This document shows positions 46,260 through 58,619 of a stretch of 64,000 nt of DNA, one piece after another; position 1 is the stretch's first letter, and each line of letters begins with the position of its first letter. The position numbers were made by a program, and so were the translations under genes. Source of the DNA: Oxytricha trifallax (taxonomy: Eukaryota > Ciliophora > Spirotrichea > Sporadotrichida > Oxytrichidae); NCBI GenBank assembly GCA_000711775.1, contig ARYC01017960.1:48019-112018 (forward strand), read 5' to 3'. The notes under the pieces are model-generated. The model saw only the letters and a program-made list of their open reading frames with translations, was not told the DNA's origin and ran no database searches.

Positions 46260-46428
46260 GGAAAAACCTTTATATAACTACTTCTGCATTAATTACTTCA
46301 ACAAACCTACGAATAAATCTATGTTTCTCATTATAAGTAGCATTTTAATTACTTCTATATAGATAGAGTCAATTCAATTAAAAAGATATATATTTAAATT
46401 ATTCCTGATTTTTATAATAATTTTAAAA

Positions 46429-46974
46429 ATGAGTAAAAGTCAATCAAAGAGCTAACAATAGAATAGCAATATCTCTAACTAAGAGCAACGAAGAGAGCAA
46501 CCTTCTAACACTGGTAGTCGTGCCTTTTTCGCGCTACTCTCTTTGGCTTATATAGCTGTAGAAGGTTACCATTTGGCTTACAACATGCAAGTATTGAACC
46601 AGAGAAAGTCAGATCCCTACTATAACTAAGATAAACTGCCAATGTATGGTGCATATTTGATCCTTTCACTCTTACCAGCATTGATAATTGCTATTTTTGG
46701 CTTAACACTGTGTCTTTTCAAGGATCAAGATAAAGTGCTAAGGAAAGCAGGGATCTTCAGATTTATGTCATATTTGTATTTGGGGTTGATTCTTTATGGA
46801 GTCTACAAGATATGGTATGATTGGTTCTACGAACATCATCACAATCACAGAATGATGAGTTACATGTTTTACCTAGACTTTATGGTTCAATGGGGACCTG
46901 CCTTCATATACACAACCATTTTCAGACAATATGCTCAGTCTTCTTCAGTTGCTCACAAACCAAAGAATGAATGA
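46429..46974 (+). CDS. Small multi-pass membrane protein, 181 aa
   Basis: Uninterrupted from ATG 46429 to TGA 46972-46974. A 25-residue hydrophilic Ser/Gln/Asn N-terminus precedes about four hydrophobic segments: FFALLSLAYIAVEGY, YLILSLLPALIIAIFGLTL, FMSYLYLGLILYGVY and YLDFMVQWGPAFIY. A HHHNHRMM stretch lies between the last two. I do not recognise the family. No IES or intron. A decayed relative lies at 54016-54213 (LIFYINAIIQWGLAF matches the last segment). Confidence 0.7.
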
Positions 46975-48216
46975 ATAATTTACTTAATTTAATACAAGGA
47001 TTAGTTAGCATGTTCATTTGCTCTAAATCAAAGTCTTAAATACTTTTGTTTAAAATATGTCTTTTATTAAATTTGATAAAAAATACCAAATCTTACTGAT
47101 TAATGAACTATGAATTCATTAAAAATTTTAATACAAATATCTTCAAATCTAAAATATAAAATAAAACGTTAGATATTTAAAGTTAAAATTTTTTAACAAA
47201 ATGACTCTTTATTTAAATTTTATACACAAAATGAAAAGGAATATTTTTATTTATAGTAAGTAATAAATAAATATTTATTTTGAAAGAAAATATAATATTA
47301 TATCATAAAAATGGTAGGCAAAAGAAATACAATTAATTTACTTTTTGATAAGTAAATTTATAAAAAACTTGAAGAAAATAACAAGCTTAATTTTTTTTAT
47401 ATGATTTTAATATAAAAAAATCACGAATCGAAATTTTTGATAGAAGTAAAATAACAAATCCATTCAAATTAAGTGGAAAATATTTTATATTATAAGTTTT
47501 TATAGGGAAAATGTTGACTGAAATTTATTTATAAAATTCAGAGTAGACAAAAATGTAACGTGAAGTTTAAGTTCTTTGTTCTATCACTATGCAAAATAAT
47601 AGTTATATTCCAAAATAATAAAAAGTAATAATTCATCAACAATTATTGGTAAATACACTTAATAAGAGAAAATTCGTTATTTGATTTAGAATTTGAATTA
47701 TAGGCTCCATTACACTAAAATCTTTACAATATTTGTGTTTAGCTTTTTTAATCATTTAATAGATTTTGCAAAGTGCTAAAAAATATTTCAAACATTAGCT
47801 AGTGTTAGAAATCATATAAATATAATGCTTGATTAAGTTAATACATACACTGAAAACCCTACTTAAATAAAAATACATGAATTACTTTTATGTGAATTAC
47901 AATATTATATATAGTAAATACTTACTTGTTGTATCCTAATTATATGGTTGCTAATCATATCAAACGATAAAGTTTAAGAACATTTATTATCAATTAATCT
48001 ACGCTAATATCATTTTTATATTGGTTGAGATTATTGATGCGCTATGCTGTGACATCTTGATTAATCTACCATTATGTTATTATATAATTGAATTGAATTA
48101 GTCTAAATTTATCACAAAAATTATGAAATTAGGATATTTAAGTTTTATTAGTAACTTTATTATTAGCTCCGTAACTTAACAATTACAAATAATTATTATT
48201 GATCAATTTGTAAAAT
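46975..48216. other. AT-rich intergenic DNA, no gene seen
   Basis: About 85% A+T with no coding frame I can support. Confidence 0.5.
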
Positions 48217-49017
48217 ATGGGGGACTTGGTAAAGGATTTAGCGAAAGTTGGAATTGAAAGACTAGGAAAAGGAGGCATCTATAATAAAGGCAAACATGAA
48301 GTTCTCTACGAGAAAGATATTCCTCTGAGCATCGACTCATTTGGATTTTAGAAAGATTATAAATACGGCCATGGTGACACAACCTAATTTCTTGCTGTTC
48401 TTGAGACATTAATGTCTAACTCTAGTACAGAAGTTTAACAAAAGGTGCAATTAGCAATCAAGATGGTATAATTAGGTCAAAAGTAATTCAAAGATTAAAC
48501 AATTAGCTTCGACTTATACAATTGTAGAGGTGAACTAGAAATCTTCTTAATAGAGTATCAAACCTACAAATCCAATAAAAAAATGTGGTATTTAGTCAAT
48601 TTTAAAGGCCCGCTCACGTTTTCACCAGCCAAAACTATTGTAGAAAATTAACAACAGATCGGTTATTTTTTTGATTTAGTTGAAAGAAATAAATAAACAA
48701 GATAAACATATGAGCACAAACTGAGTAGCACTCAAATGGAACAAATACACTCATTTATTGAGAATGAGCGAGTGAAATATAGCAAGGAAATGGCTTCTTT
48801 AATAAAGAAAAAAAAGGAAAAACATGCTAAAAGTAAAAAACATTAGACAAAGGAAAAAATAAAACTAAATAATATTACTTGTAAAATTATGGGATTTATT
48901 TAAATTAACTAAATTAAATTTAAAAAGAAAATGAAATGTATATTAAAATTAAGAATCAAATTATTAGAATTATGCTCATTTATATTCCGAGAAATTTCAC
49001 TTAAGTAGTTTGATTGA
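48217..49017 (+). CDS. Uncharacterised protein running into a TBE relic
   Basis: ATG 48217 (MGDLVKDLAKVGIERLGKGG); with TAA/TAG as Gln the frame is open for 267 codons to TGA 49015-49017. The first 200 or so residues look like an ordinary folded protein (SFDLYNCRGELEIFLIEYQ, MWYLVNFKGPLTFSP), followed by a Lys-rich helix (MASLIKKKKEKHAKSKKH). The last 30 or so codons are AT-rich and the stop lies within the left end of the TBE relic. The true C-terminus may therefore be on a separate MDS, or the element may have replaced it. No domain recognised. Confidence 0.5.
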
Positions 49018-49130
49018 TAATAATTGACTTTTAAAACATTTTTTATTCAGGTTTTAATAGGGTTTATATGGTATTATATGGTATTATATGGTTAAAATGT
49101 AAAGTATATTAGTATTTAAATGCGGAGTTT

Positions 49131-50146
49131 GGGTCAGTATATGACAGTGATTTTATAGATCTGTTGTTTAAATTGCTTTTTTTATGTTATGATTTTAAAA
49201 TGAATAACCCAAACTTATTTTTAATTTCACTACTATAGTAAAGCTTTATCAAAATCTTCTGTTACTTTAACGTCTCACAGTCTAATATCATTGAATTAAA
49301 CAAATAGCATCTCAATTCTAATCCTAAGAGACCTTTAAAATACTAGCAGTATCACATCTATTCTCTTATTAATGATAAGACTATGAAATACTGGTCTTAT
49401 CTCTCTCGCATAGAGGGAGGGCTATGATAATTCAAATCTCTGCTTAATCTATAGTTAGCATTTATAAAAGAATGGAATATCTTACAAGACAGTCAATCGT
49501 ATTAGAGAATGATTGACTTTAATGTTCCATTTTGAAAGAATTATAAAGAATATATATTCGATTAAATGCAGAAAGCTTAAGAGCACAATATTAAGTTAAT
49601 TCTCTCTTTTGAAGTTGTATTTAAATTCATTTAGCTTCATATCAAGGTCTTGGTATAAAAAGTACAGCAGCATAGAAGGTTATGATTTAAAGGTTAATGT
49701 TTAAAACTCATGTTACACTTGATGGAATAAGTGAAGATAGTGGCCTCGAGACCTATATTATTCACCCTCGTTCTATAAAGACTGAATAATATATTATGTT
49801 CTTACAATAACACAGAAACAAATACGCTGACTAAGAGATTATTCTGTTCATTGATAACTTATCTGTCCATAAAACTAAAGACTCAAGGAAGGAATACGAA
49901 AGATTAAACATACCATCTGTTTTTAATGTTCCTTACAGTCCTTATTTCAATAGAATTGAATTATATTGGGGGTTATTGAAAGGCCACTACATGAAACTAC
50001 TACTTTATCACTTGATGCACGACTTAATGATTGATACAGTAGATTTTATTAAGAGTACTGCTAAGAGAGTCAGCGATGATAAAGCAAAAGTATGCGCAAG
50101 AGAAGGGAGATTTTGTGTTTATAAATAAGTCTTAGATTTAAACGAA
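49131..50146 (+). pseudogene. TBE 42-kDa-type transposase relic
   Basis: Multiple frameshifts and deletions relative to the intact 24070-25119 copy. The first D region is damaged (the HADEAVF motif is replaced), whereas FIDNLSVHKTK and NRIELYWGLLKGHY are still readable. The 3' third is the best kept. Not functional. Confidence 0.75.
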
Positions 50147-50149
50147 TGA

Positions 50150-50760
50150 ATAAGTTTACATATTAAATTTGCCCGTAAAGGGATTTTGCTTCTCTTTCTT
50201 TTCTTCCTTTAGGCTTGCTTAGGCCCATATTTTTTCACTTTGTGCCAGCTCCTGCATCTATGTTTACCTTGTATTGCTTTTATATATTTTTGAAGAGCCT
50301 CTTACTCAATTCATGCTTTACTTAAGACTTTCTCTCTCTGTTTAATTTGCTGCGTTCTTTCATCAAGTATATAGCAGTGCCAGGTTTTTCTATAAAATAA
50401 GAAGACTAAGCTTACTAGAGATGAATGGATGCTTCTGCAGTTCCTATAGCCAGGTCTCGCTGATTTCTATTCCTTGCTTCTCTTTTTCTTCTGAAGAGAT
50501 GCTGTAGCTTTTCTTATGAGCTTCTTATATAACTTCATTGAAGTACTCAGGTTCAGAGTTGCAAGAACACCAAAGAAGAAGTTTCTCTCTGGTAACTTAT
50601 TAGAGAGTTGCAGCTTTGATGGAAGGTAGAGAGCAACATCTGGATCACTCATAGCATCATCTTAGAGATTTTTTACAGAAATTTCAGGGTTTTTAGGTAT
50701 TTCTATCATCTTTATTTCATTAGTCTTAAATGCTTTTTTCTCTTTTTTTAGTAATATGAA
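50150..50760 (-). pseudogene. TBE 22-kDa-like relic
   Basis: MSDPDVALYLPSKLQLSNK and RNFFFGVLATL can be read from about 50652, but the next codons are shifted (LNLSTSMKL instead of KPEYLNEV) and the C-terminal exon has several indels. Confidence 0.7.
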
Positions 50761-51064
50761 AATATTAATTCCTGCTTCATGGCAAGAACAATCAAACTAT
50801 AATAATTAAGATAGTTATGAAGGCAAGAATGAATCAGCTTAATTTTGACTTTCTTACCTGTATTCTGTTTTTATCTTAATTCCTCATTGATAAATTATAA
50901 AAGAAAGTATTTTTATAGATGAAATTTATTTTAAAAAATGAAGTATTAATATTGGAAATCCTTATTACAATTTCTATATAAGTTCTCTAGAGATTACAAT
51001 CTTTTCATTAATACTTTTAGAAACTGATCTTGATTCCTCTATCTAAATTTGTCAATTAAAATAA

Positions 51065-51480
51065 TATTGTAAGAATACATTCGAAATTGGGAAATCATTT
51101 ATAATTAAATTATTATTATATCAATTTGAGGCAGTAAAGTTGGCCAATTTGAACGATCTTGGGCTCATTCGATAGAGAATTTAAAACAAGCTGGACTTTA
51201 TTATTGACGGTACTATTTTATCTCATCCCTGGAGCGAGATAACTTGATTTTAATGTAAAGGGTATAATTTAATGAATTTAGAGCCATATAATAAAACTAA
51301 AGTTATCTCGCTCCAGGGATGAGATAAAATAGTACCGTCAATAATAAAGTCCAGCTTGTTTTAAATTCTCTATCGAATTAGCCCAAGATCGTTCAAATTG
51401 GCCAACTTTACTGCCTCAAATTGATATAATAATAATTTAATTATAAATAATTTCCTAATTTCGAATGTATTCTTACAATA
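51065..51480. repeat. 416-bp near-perfect inverted repeat
   Basis: Arms 51065-51245 and 51300-51480 pair over about 180 bp (coordinates sum to 102545) around a 54-bp loop. The arms include GATGAGATAAAATAGTACCG and CCAACTTTACTGCC. Ends are TATTGTAAG...CTTACAATA. No frame is coded. It resembles the palindromic IESs at 31.7 and 43.3 kb in architecture, but here I cannot identify a host gene. Confidence 0.85.
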
Positions 51481-52860
51481 CTATAAAAACCATTCTGTAC
51501 TACTTAAATTTTTTATTTATATAGTTATGACTTAATGGATGTCAACCTTGAGAGGATATGTGGAGAAGCATTAAGAATTGCAAATAAACCTAGTTACTTG
51601 ACTAACCCCTATATGGTAACAACTTCCCCCTAAAATCAAAATACTAGAACATTAAACTATTGATTAATGAGTTTCAATCATCATTTTTGTGATTACCATA
51701 ATATAATATGTTTTGATATTTTTTAATTAAAGTATGCTAAGTATAGCAATTCTCTTAGCAACTATATGTATGTGTTTTACATTATATTGCTGTAATCTCT
51801 GGAATTAAATGTTCTATCGCAAACTTAACTGTTTTTCTCTATTTTATTGATTTTACTATTTGAAAAAATTTAACATTTTACCAATTTTTAAAGTTATTAC
51901 TAAATTTTCTTAATTTATTAATATTTAATTAATAAATTGAATCCCAACCTATTTCTTAATAAAACCCTTTAAAATTTAAGTTTTAGTTAATTCCTTTACA
52001 ATCTGATGATAAAGCTTTGTATGCATTTGCTTCCTAAGCTTACATATGGATAAAATCTGAAAGTAAAAAGCTGAACCCCACTCCTTTTTTATGGCCATTA
52101 TTTGAATTAAAAATATCTAAATTTTTATTTTTAATTTATTATTTCGCCAGTGAAAATTCTTAAATTTACTAAATATTAGAAAAGTTCAACTCACCTATTT
52201 TCTATCTGAAAAAATGTATTTGGGGAGTTTCCTGCTCTCGGGAAGTTTGCTACACTTTTTATATAATGTAAAATTATTAAATTTTGCATGAATTTTAAAA
52301 TTGTATATTTTTTTAACACATTAAATATAAAGAGTATATTGAGGTATGATAGGAAGAGTAGTACTTGGAGTTAAGAAAACAACTAATGAGAACAATTGAA
52401 ATCATCTCGAATACTTAAGAAATATATAAAGTGCATCAATTCCAGCCTAGCAAGGATTAGAGTTCTTAGATGAACTGGTATTCAGAACAAACGTGATAGT
52501 GCTTAGAATCACACTAATAGAGATATTGACAAATTGATTACTAAATTAATTAAAATTATAATAATGATAATAGTATGGAAGTTGGTTGATAGTAGTTCTT
52601 AAAATTAATTTTAAACAAATATTATTAAAAAATTAAGTGCAGGAAACCTCCTAAAAATTATTTTTCATAAATACTGAAGGAAACTCCCCAAAAATATTTT
52701 TAATTTTATCTGATTATAAACTACTTGAGGTCGTTTTTAAGTGCTATATTTTTAATAAATTTTCTAAGTTTGAGGATATTAATAGGTTCTATGTGCGTCA
52801 AATAATCTACGCCTTTAAATAATTACCTAATAGAGAACGTAAGTTTATATTTTCATGTAC
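51481..52860. other. AT-rich DNA with a short inverted-repeat pair
   Basis: No supported gene. ATTTGGGGAGTTTCC near 52211 and GGAAACTCCCCAAAAAT near 52680 form inverted ends about 480 bp apart, a possible small element. Confidence 0.35.
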
Positions 52861-52861
52861 T

Positions 52862-53860
52862 CAAAACCCCAAAACCCCTGAAGTTGTTTGATTGAATGTT
52901 TGATTGATAAAAGTAGATTATTAAGCCCTAGGCAGGTTTTTTTTATGAGATTAATGTTAAAATATTAATAATTCAAGCGAGATTTTGAAAGGTTTAGGGT
53001 TTGTTCATGATAGTGTGTCTATAGACTTATATTTTTAATTGTGGAAGTGATGAATTTATTGATCAACTCAAAACTACACTTAATTATACATATATAACAA
53101 GGCTGCTCCATAAATAACTTGCTACTGTTAGGTATCACTGTCTATTAGCATTGAATCTGAAAAGATATTAACTTTCTTGTAAGTCTAAATACCTTTAATA
53201 TTTTTTCAAAATCATATCGATTATTTTATAAATGATAAGAAACTTAAATACTGGGCTCATTTCTCTCTCACACAAAAAGCTACAATTTTTCAAATCTCTT
53301 CTTAATCTATAGTTAAAATTATAAAAACAATGGAATATATTACGAGACAGTCCATCGCAACGTTCCATTTTGAAAGTATAATTAAAAATATATAATCAAA
53401 TTAAATGAGAAGAGCAACATAATATTAAGTTCATTCTCTCTGTTGAAGCTGTATTTTAGTTCATTTACTTTCATTTCAAGATATTGGTACAAAAGGAACA
53501 GTTACATAGAAGTTTATAGCTTAAAGTTTAAAAGGTTTGACACTCATGCTATAATTAGTGGAATAGATGAAGATATAATTATCGAGACTTATGTTATTTA
53601 CCCTCGATCAATAAAGACTGAATAATACATAAAGTTCCAATAATAATTAGAAGATAAGTACGGAGATTAAGGGATTTTTTTGTTTGTAGATAATTTATTA
53701 GCCAATAAAAACTAAAGATCAAAAAGAGAATCGAAAGATTAAATCTAACATCTGTATTTAATGTTCTTTATAGTTTTAAATTCAATTGAATTGATTTATT
53801 TTAGGAAGATATTATAAAGTCATTTTAAGATAGAGTTTTTTTAACACTCATTGAAGCTCA
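52862..53860. mobile_element. Decayed TBE-like element with intact 17-bp C4A4 end (relic 5)
   Basis: Begins with an exact CAAAACCCCAAAACCCC at 52862-52878, next to ACT, which fits the ANT target. The following sequence tracks the TBE transposase with heavy decay: DIETYVIYPRSIKTEQYI and FVDNLLANK are recognisable at 53560-53715. The right part, including the 22-kDa-like gene, is missing. Confidence 0.8.
52985..53830 (+). pseudogene. TBE 42-kDa-type transposase relic
   Basis: Broken by numerous frameshifts and a deletion in the middle third. The first D motif is lost and the E region (VLYSFKFNQIDLFQEDI-like) is barely recognisable. Not functional. Confidence 0.7.
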
Positions 53861-54015
53861 AATAAATTACAATAAAAAAGGTACTATAGCAACTATCTAT
53901 TTTTATCCAAAAGATTTTATAATAATTCATATAGTATTAAAACGAACAGGGGGGGTTCAGATTTCAGAGTTAAAACATATTGATCTAGTTTCACTTATAC
54001 GGCAACAGCTTTCAT

Positions 54016-54213
54016 TTGATAAGCGCTATTTGCTTCTTAATATTTTCTCTAACAGCAAAATATGATAAAGTATTGGCGAAAATCTATTTAATTTTAATGC
54101 TGTGGGGTTTCTTTATGATGATATGTCATGGTATATTCTGTAATATTGAACTACTGATGACATTAATATTCTATATTAACGCTATAATTCAGTGGGGACT
54201 TGCTTTCTGTTAA
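54016..54213 (+). pseudogene. Decayed paralogue of the 181-aa membrane-protein gene
   Basis: Codes for ICFLIFSLTAKYDKVLAKIY, LILMLWGFFMMICHGIF and FYINAIIQWGLAFC, aligning in order with the second, third and fourth hydrophobic segments of the protein at 46429-46974. The N-terminal third and the tail are missing and no true start is evident. Confidence 0.55.
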
Positions 54214-54443
54214 GTACTACTTTATAGCGAATAACTTTAAGGGTGAAAGTTATAATCCTCCAAAGAGCCTAAATGTTAGATATTTCATTATTCTTTAACT
54301 TTAATTTATGCAATTTTACTCGATAGATGTTTTACAAAAATGATTGTAGTAAATTGGTGAGTAATAAATTTGAATAACTATGATTCAAGGCTTTGCTTTA
54401 TATTAAGTGCATATTGTTAATACTTATTACAAAATTAATTCTC

Positions 54444-57400
54444 ATGTTTGGTGGAAACAAGTAAGCTCCTACAATTGGCGGCAATAGTAACGAGGATCTG
54501 CTCGAAGATCTCTCTCCCACAACCTTTGAAGATCAAGTGATAATTGAATCCTACTCGCAAATGCGGTAGATGTTAGAATAATAAGAAAAGCACATTAAGT
54601 CAAATTAATTGCATTAAGGGGTTTTGGGGTATGTATAATTACGTTGTGATTAGGCATATTGCAGGCTTTAAACATTAATTTATTCAATCGATTAAGTCTC
54701 TGTAAAACGAATTGGCTGAGGTCAGATTCAAGAAATCATAGCTTTAACAGCTGTGTACCCAAACTTAAACAGATTCTTCAATATAGGAGAATGATCCTGA
54801 TTCTCAACAATTCAACGACAAATCACCCGATTCTTAAATTGAGGAGATTCAACAGCCGCCCCACAAAGATTACGATCCAGAGAATGAAAGTGTTAGTAAA
54901 AGTGACAGTAGTAGTATCGATGGCGGAGTCTATGAGTAAATTGCAGAGTTACAACTGGAACTTGATTAAATTAATTATCAAGTGCAACTTAACGAAACTA
55001 ATGAACAGCGCCTAGTCAAGCACATCGAGATACTCAAGTAAACTATAGAGTAGCTCGAAAATTTGATTGAAATAGAGAGACAAGAGTATAAGCAATACTA
55101 TGAGTAAGTGGAGAGTAAATTGTTACAAAAAGATAAGTAAATTGAGGAGCTCACTTTGGCGTTCTAATAATAGCATCCTTCATAGGACTATATTTATGCG
55201 AGGGACTTAGGATATTCCTATGATTTGTAATTTATATTTGATTGTTTTATATGTTCTTATGCCCTGGAACCCCCTTATTTATGTTAAAAATTTTCAATTA
55301 ATTTTGTCGGATTTTAATTTGTATTTTTTGTATTATTAAACTGATGGTTGGGACAAAGAGAAAGACATTTACTTAAAACAGCTGAAAGAATAGTAAACTG
55401 AGCTCTAAGAAAACGAAGAGAAAATCTACTAAGACATTGAAGAGCAAGAACTTGAGAATGACCATGAAATGATTGACATTGACGAGGAACTTAGAAGAGA
55501 CCAATTAAGTGAACTAGAATTAGATTTGGAGTAAACCAAAGAAAAGAACGCCGAATTACTTGTAGAAAACAGGCAACTCAAATCATTGATCGAAGATTTG
55601 AGAACTTAACTTGAATTCAAAGATCAAATTCACAACATCAAACAACAATAAATCCAGTAGCACAACTGGTGGCAGGAGTAGGAGTACCAGATCAGAGTGA
55701 TTGATGAACTGGGAGACTCAATTAATAAGTTTAAGGAGGACAGTTCCATCTCCACTTTACTGACTTTCCCAGAGTATAGCTACAATTGCTATAATAAATA
55801 CCAAATTGTCAAGTACGAAGGTAAAAGTGTGGACATGAAAGAATCATAAAAGAATTATGACATTCAACGAAAATAATTTGAAAAATAGATGCTTATAATG
55901 AATTAATTTCTTAACTAAAAATAATATATTTTTAAGAAATTTTGGCAACTCTCGATTTCGTTGAGATAATTATGTTTAATTTAAAATCTTTTTAAGGCAT
56001 CATATTTATTAAAAAGTGTTATAACTACTATGGGTCATAAAAGATAACATAATAAATCCAAATTCTATCAGACATGATAATAACTATGAAGGAAATTTTA
56101 TGAATTATAAATCTATGCATATTCATGTACTTTCAGAAATTTTATTTTGTTTATAGTATTGGAACAATTGATTCTTATTCTTAAATCATCTATTTTTAAT
56201 TTTATTTATCTTAATTCTCTTTGGCTTAGCTTAACTAGAAGAGCATCTCAGAGGTTCAGACATAGAATATGAAAACCAAAGAATATTAGAGTATATTGAG
56301 AAGATCTAAAAAGAGTTCTATAATATGAAATTAGAGCAATACGAGGATAGACTCGATCAAGAAGAAGAGGGAGATGACGAAAATCCAGACTTCGAGCATG
56401 ATTCCTCAGAAGACGAAGAAGAAATCTCTAAGAAAAACAATGTGGACTACTCTGATGATGAAGACGAGGAAGATGAAAGTGATTCTGATGAGTACTAAGA
56501 CGAAGAAGATGATTCCAGCGAGGAAGAACAAGACTATGAAGATGTTGGAGAAAACGATAATGAGGAAGATTCTGATGAGGGTTTCAAGAGTGTAACTGAT
56601 AACGACATCTGTGACTATGATAGCATTAAAGAATGCAAGAAATATAGAGAAGACTCTTAAATTGAATACGATTACTAACATAATTAAATCGATGAGGAGG
56701 AAGGAGACGAAGAAGAAGTTGAAGATGATTACATTAACACCTATGTATAACAAGAACAACAACACTTTGACTATCTCTTTCAGTAACAAAATCATCTCAG
56801 ACAAAGAATGGAATAGCACATGAGACCTATAGCTTAAGAGATTCTCTCTGATGATGAAGATGAATCCAACCTCTAAGAAGTAAATCCAGAAGAAGAGAGA
56901 CAGATAATAAACGATAATATTGCTAGAGATGAATCTAATTTAAGTAAAAAATCTGCCCATTATTATAATTCTTATATAAGTAATGTGAAGAAGCTCCCCA
57001 AAAGCATTGAAGAACTCTTAAACCAATATCAAGAAGAGAGAAAGCTCGAAAAAGAAAGAAATAGACCAGAAAACCTGCACATAATTGTTGGCAAATTGGA
57101 TGAATCTCAGCAGGACATCACCTTCCCCCTATACACCAGATAGAATCAATATGTCTTTGATTAAGAATAAAAGAATAATACACTAAATCAAAGTGATTTG
57201 AACGAAGAAGAAGAGAGGGAAAAGATGTTGAATGAGGCAAGTCAAGCCATAGTAGATGAAATTATCTCAAAAATTGAGCAGGAAATCAGAGAGCAATTCA
57301 ACTTCAAGAGATCCTTCGAGTAGAAGTTTGTTACAGAGGAGGAGGAAGTCAAGGAATCAATCGATAGAGATGTTGATGAATACATCCAAGGGCAGATTGA

Positions 57401-57563
57401 ATTCTAAGAGAGAAGACAAAGCATTAAGAAGGTAGCTCAAATTGAAGTTTTAAGTGATGGAAATGAGGAAGATGAAGATTATGAGGAGGATAGTGATGAC
57501 GATGAAGTGATCAACGATCTGATTGAAGATCAAATGCTCAGAGAACAAAAGATGCATCTCTGA
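54444..57563 (+). CDS. Acidic coiled-coil protein, ~884 aa, three MDSs, one frameshift
   Basis: ATG 54444; a 25-nt intron (54629-54653); an IES with pointer TGAT (54654-55224 joined to 55346 on); then an IES with pointer CTTAACTA leading to MDS 3, which ends TGA 57561-57563. MDS 1 joined to MDS 2 is in frame (GYSYDGWDKEKD). The MDS 2 to MDS 3 join is one base out. One more A in the A5 run at about 55881-55885 would give a continuous 2655-nt frame reading FEK-x-DAYNELISQLEEHL across the pointer. The protein is almost entirely coiled coil, with long Asp/Glu/Ser runs at 56340-56620. Structural or chromatin-like roles are possible; no domain recognised. Confidence 0.7.
55225..55345. other. IES, pointer TGAT
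   Basis: 121 bp including one copy; TGAT at 55221-55224 and 55342-55345. The join is in frame. Confidence 0.7.
55918..56237. other. IES, pointer CTTAACTA
   Basis: 320 bp including one copy; CTTAACTA at 55910-55917 and 56230-56237. AT-rich, no coding. The join gives a coiled-coil-like sequence once the single-base shift upstream is allowed for. Confidence 0.65.
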
Positions 57564-57845
57564 ACCATGTAAAGATATAAATAGCCAAGATGAACACTAT
57601 TTATATATAAAACAAGAAATTGTTATAAAAGACCACGAATACTACTGGACTTTAAATAGATTTATACTTTATCATTAGTTTATAACTTATGATTACTTTT
57701 TGGACTAAATACACTTCAAATTATTTATAACTTCATTGGATTTGTCATACTAATATGCTGAATAAATCGGTAAATATTCTATTGCATGTAATAATCAGAA
57801 TAATATTAAATTATATTATTAGGATATTTTGATTGACTTTCTGAA

Positions 57846-58380
57846 ATGGACAAGTTAAAAAAGTTAGAACTACCCGAGATTAATGCCACTTTCAAAAAGC
57901 TATATGAATTCAAATAGATTGTTAGTATATTATCACATTATTTCATCTCCTTACTTTTCATTAAGCGTTCTAAATAATCACAATTTACATGCATAGAGTC
58001 CATTCCTAAAGGAAATAAGTAATTAATTAGATGAAGTGGAGTGATCCACAGAGAGAAAGATAAAAATAAGCATGCATCAGAGAAACAGGTCTTATGCTTT
58101 TGGCATGAGTGGTAAACATTAATAAACACTCACCACGAGAAATAACATAGCACACTAGATTGATTTCAGTAATAGTAGGAACTAAGGAATGTACAAACAT
58201 AATTCAATTTTAAGTGGAAATTAAAGTGATTTAAAGGGGAAGTAATACAATTAAGGAGGAGGGGATTGATTGAATTAATTCAGTATTACACCTACAGTGA
58301 AATATGTCAACAATTAGTTTAATAGGGGTGGGAATAATTAATCTGTGAATTTAGATTCGCCTATACAATTGGTAAGTTAA
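57846..58380 (+). CDS. Candidate Asn/Gln-rich gene, broken
   Basis: ATG 57846 (MDKLKKLELPEINATFKKLY) opens a frame that stops at a TGA near 58032. A second frame from about 58039 reads a hydrophilic Asn/Gln/Ser-rich stretch (MYKHNSILSGNQSDLKGKQ) with one TGA near 58265. The two could be joined by an unseen intron or IES. No domain. Low confidence. Confidence 0.3.
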
Positions 58381-58619
58381 TTTTATGATTTTTAAGATAA
58401 TGACTAAAGAATTTCTTTTGTATAGCGATTAACAAATAAGAGGTAAAATTCTCTTGACAAAAGCTTATTATATTTACTAAATATCTAATTGGGAAAATTT
58501 AGATTTCTAAAATTGTAATGAGCAATTAGTTTGAAAAAGTATGAATAAATTTTAGAAAAGTGCTTTTTTGTAACTTAAATAATCTTTGAAATTTTGAAAT
58601 GTTATTCAAGCAGCTCACT

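Larger units (their letters stand above)
48995..50790. mobile_element. Decayed TBE-like element (relic 4)
   Basis: Aligns with the array TBE copies from AGTAGTTTGATTGAT onward through the transposase and 22-kDa-like regions, with many substitutions and indels and without the C4A4 start. A GGTTTTAATAGGGTTTATATGG tract has a short ATATGGT tandem not seen in the array copies. Confidence 0.8.

Noticed and set aside
54618-54629. GGGGTTTTGGGG, looks like the right C4A4/G4T4 end of the TBE relic that starts at 52862
   Set aside because: It lies in the open first exon of the coiled-coil gene (GGG GTT TTG GG) and ends exactly at a GT intron donor; the following bases do not continue the repeat and no TBE-like sequence precedes it.
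55910-56237. Two separate genes instead of one across the CTTAACTA gap
   Set aside because: The 8-bp pointer, same strand, same coiled-coil character and the one-base explanation for the frame mismatch favour a single gene; not fully excluded.
56374-56823. Lys/Met/Thr-rich plus-strand frames and a 137-codon hydrophobic minus-strand frame
   Set aside because: Shadows of the Asp/Glu-rich coding sequence of MDS 3 in other frames.
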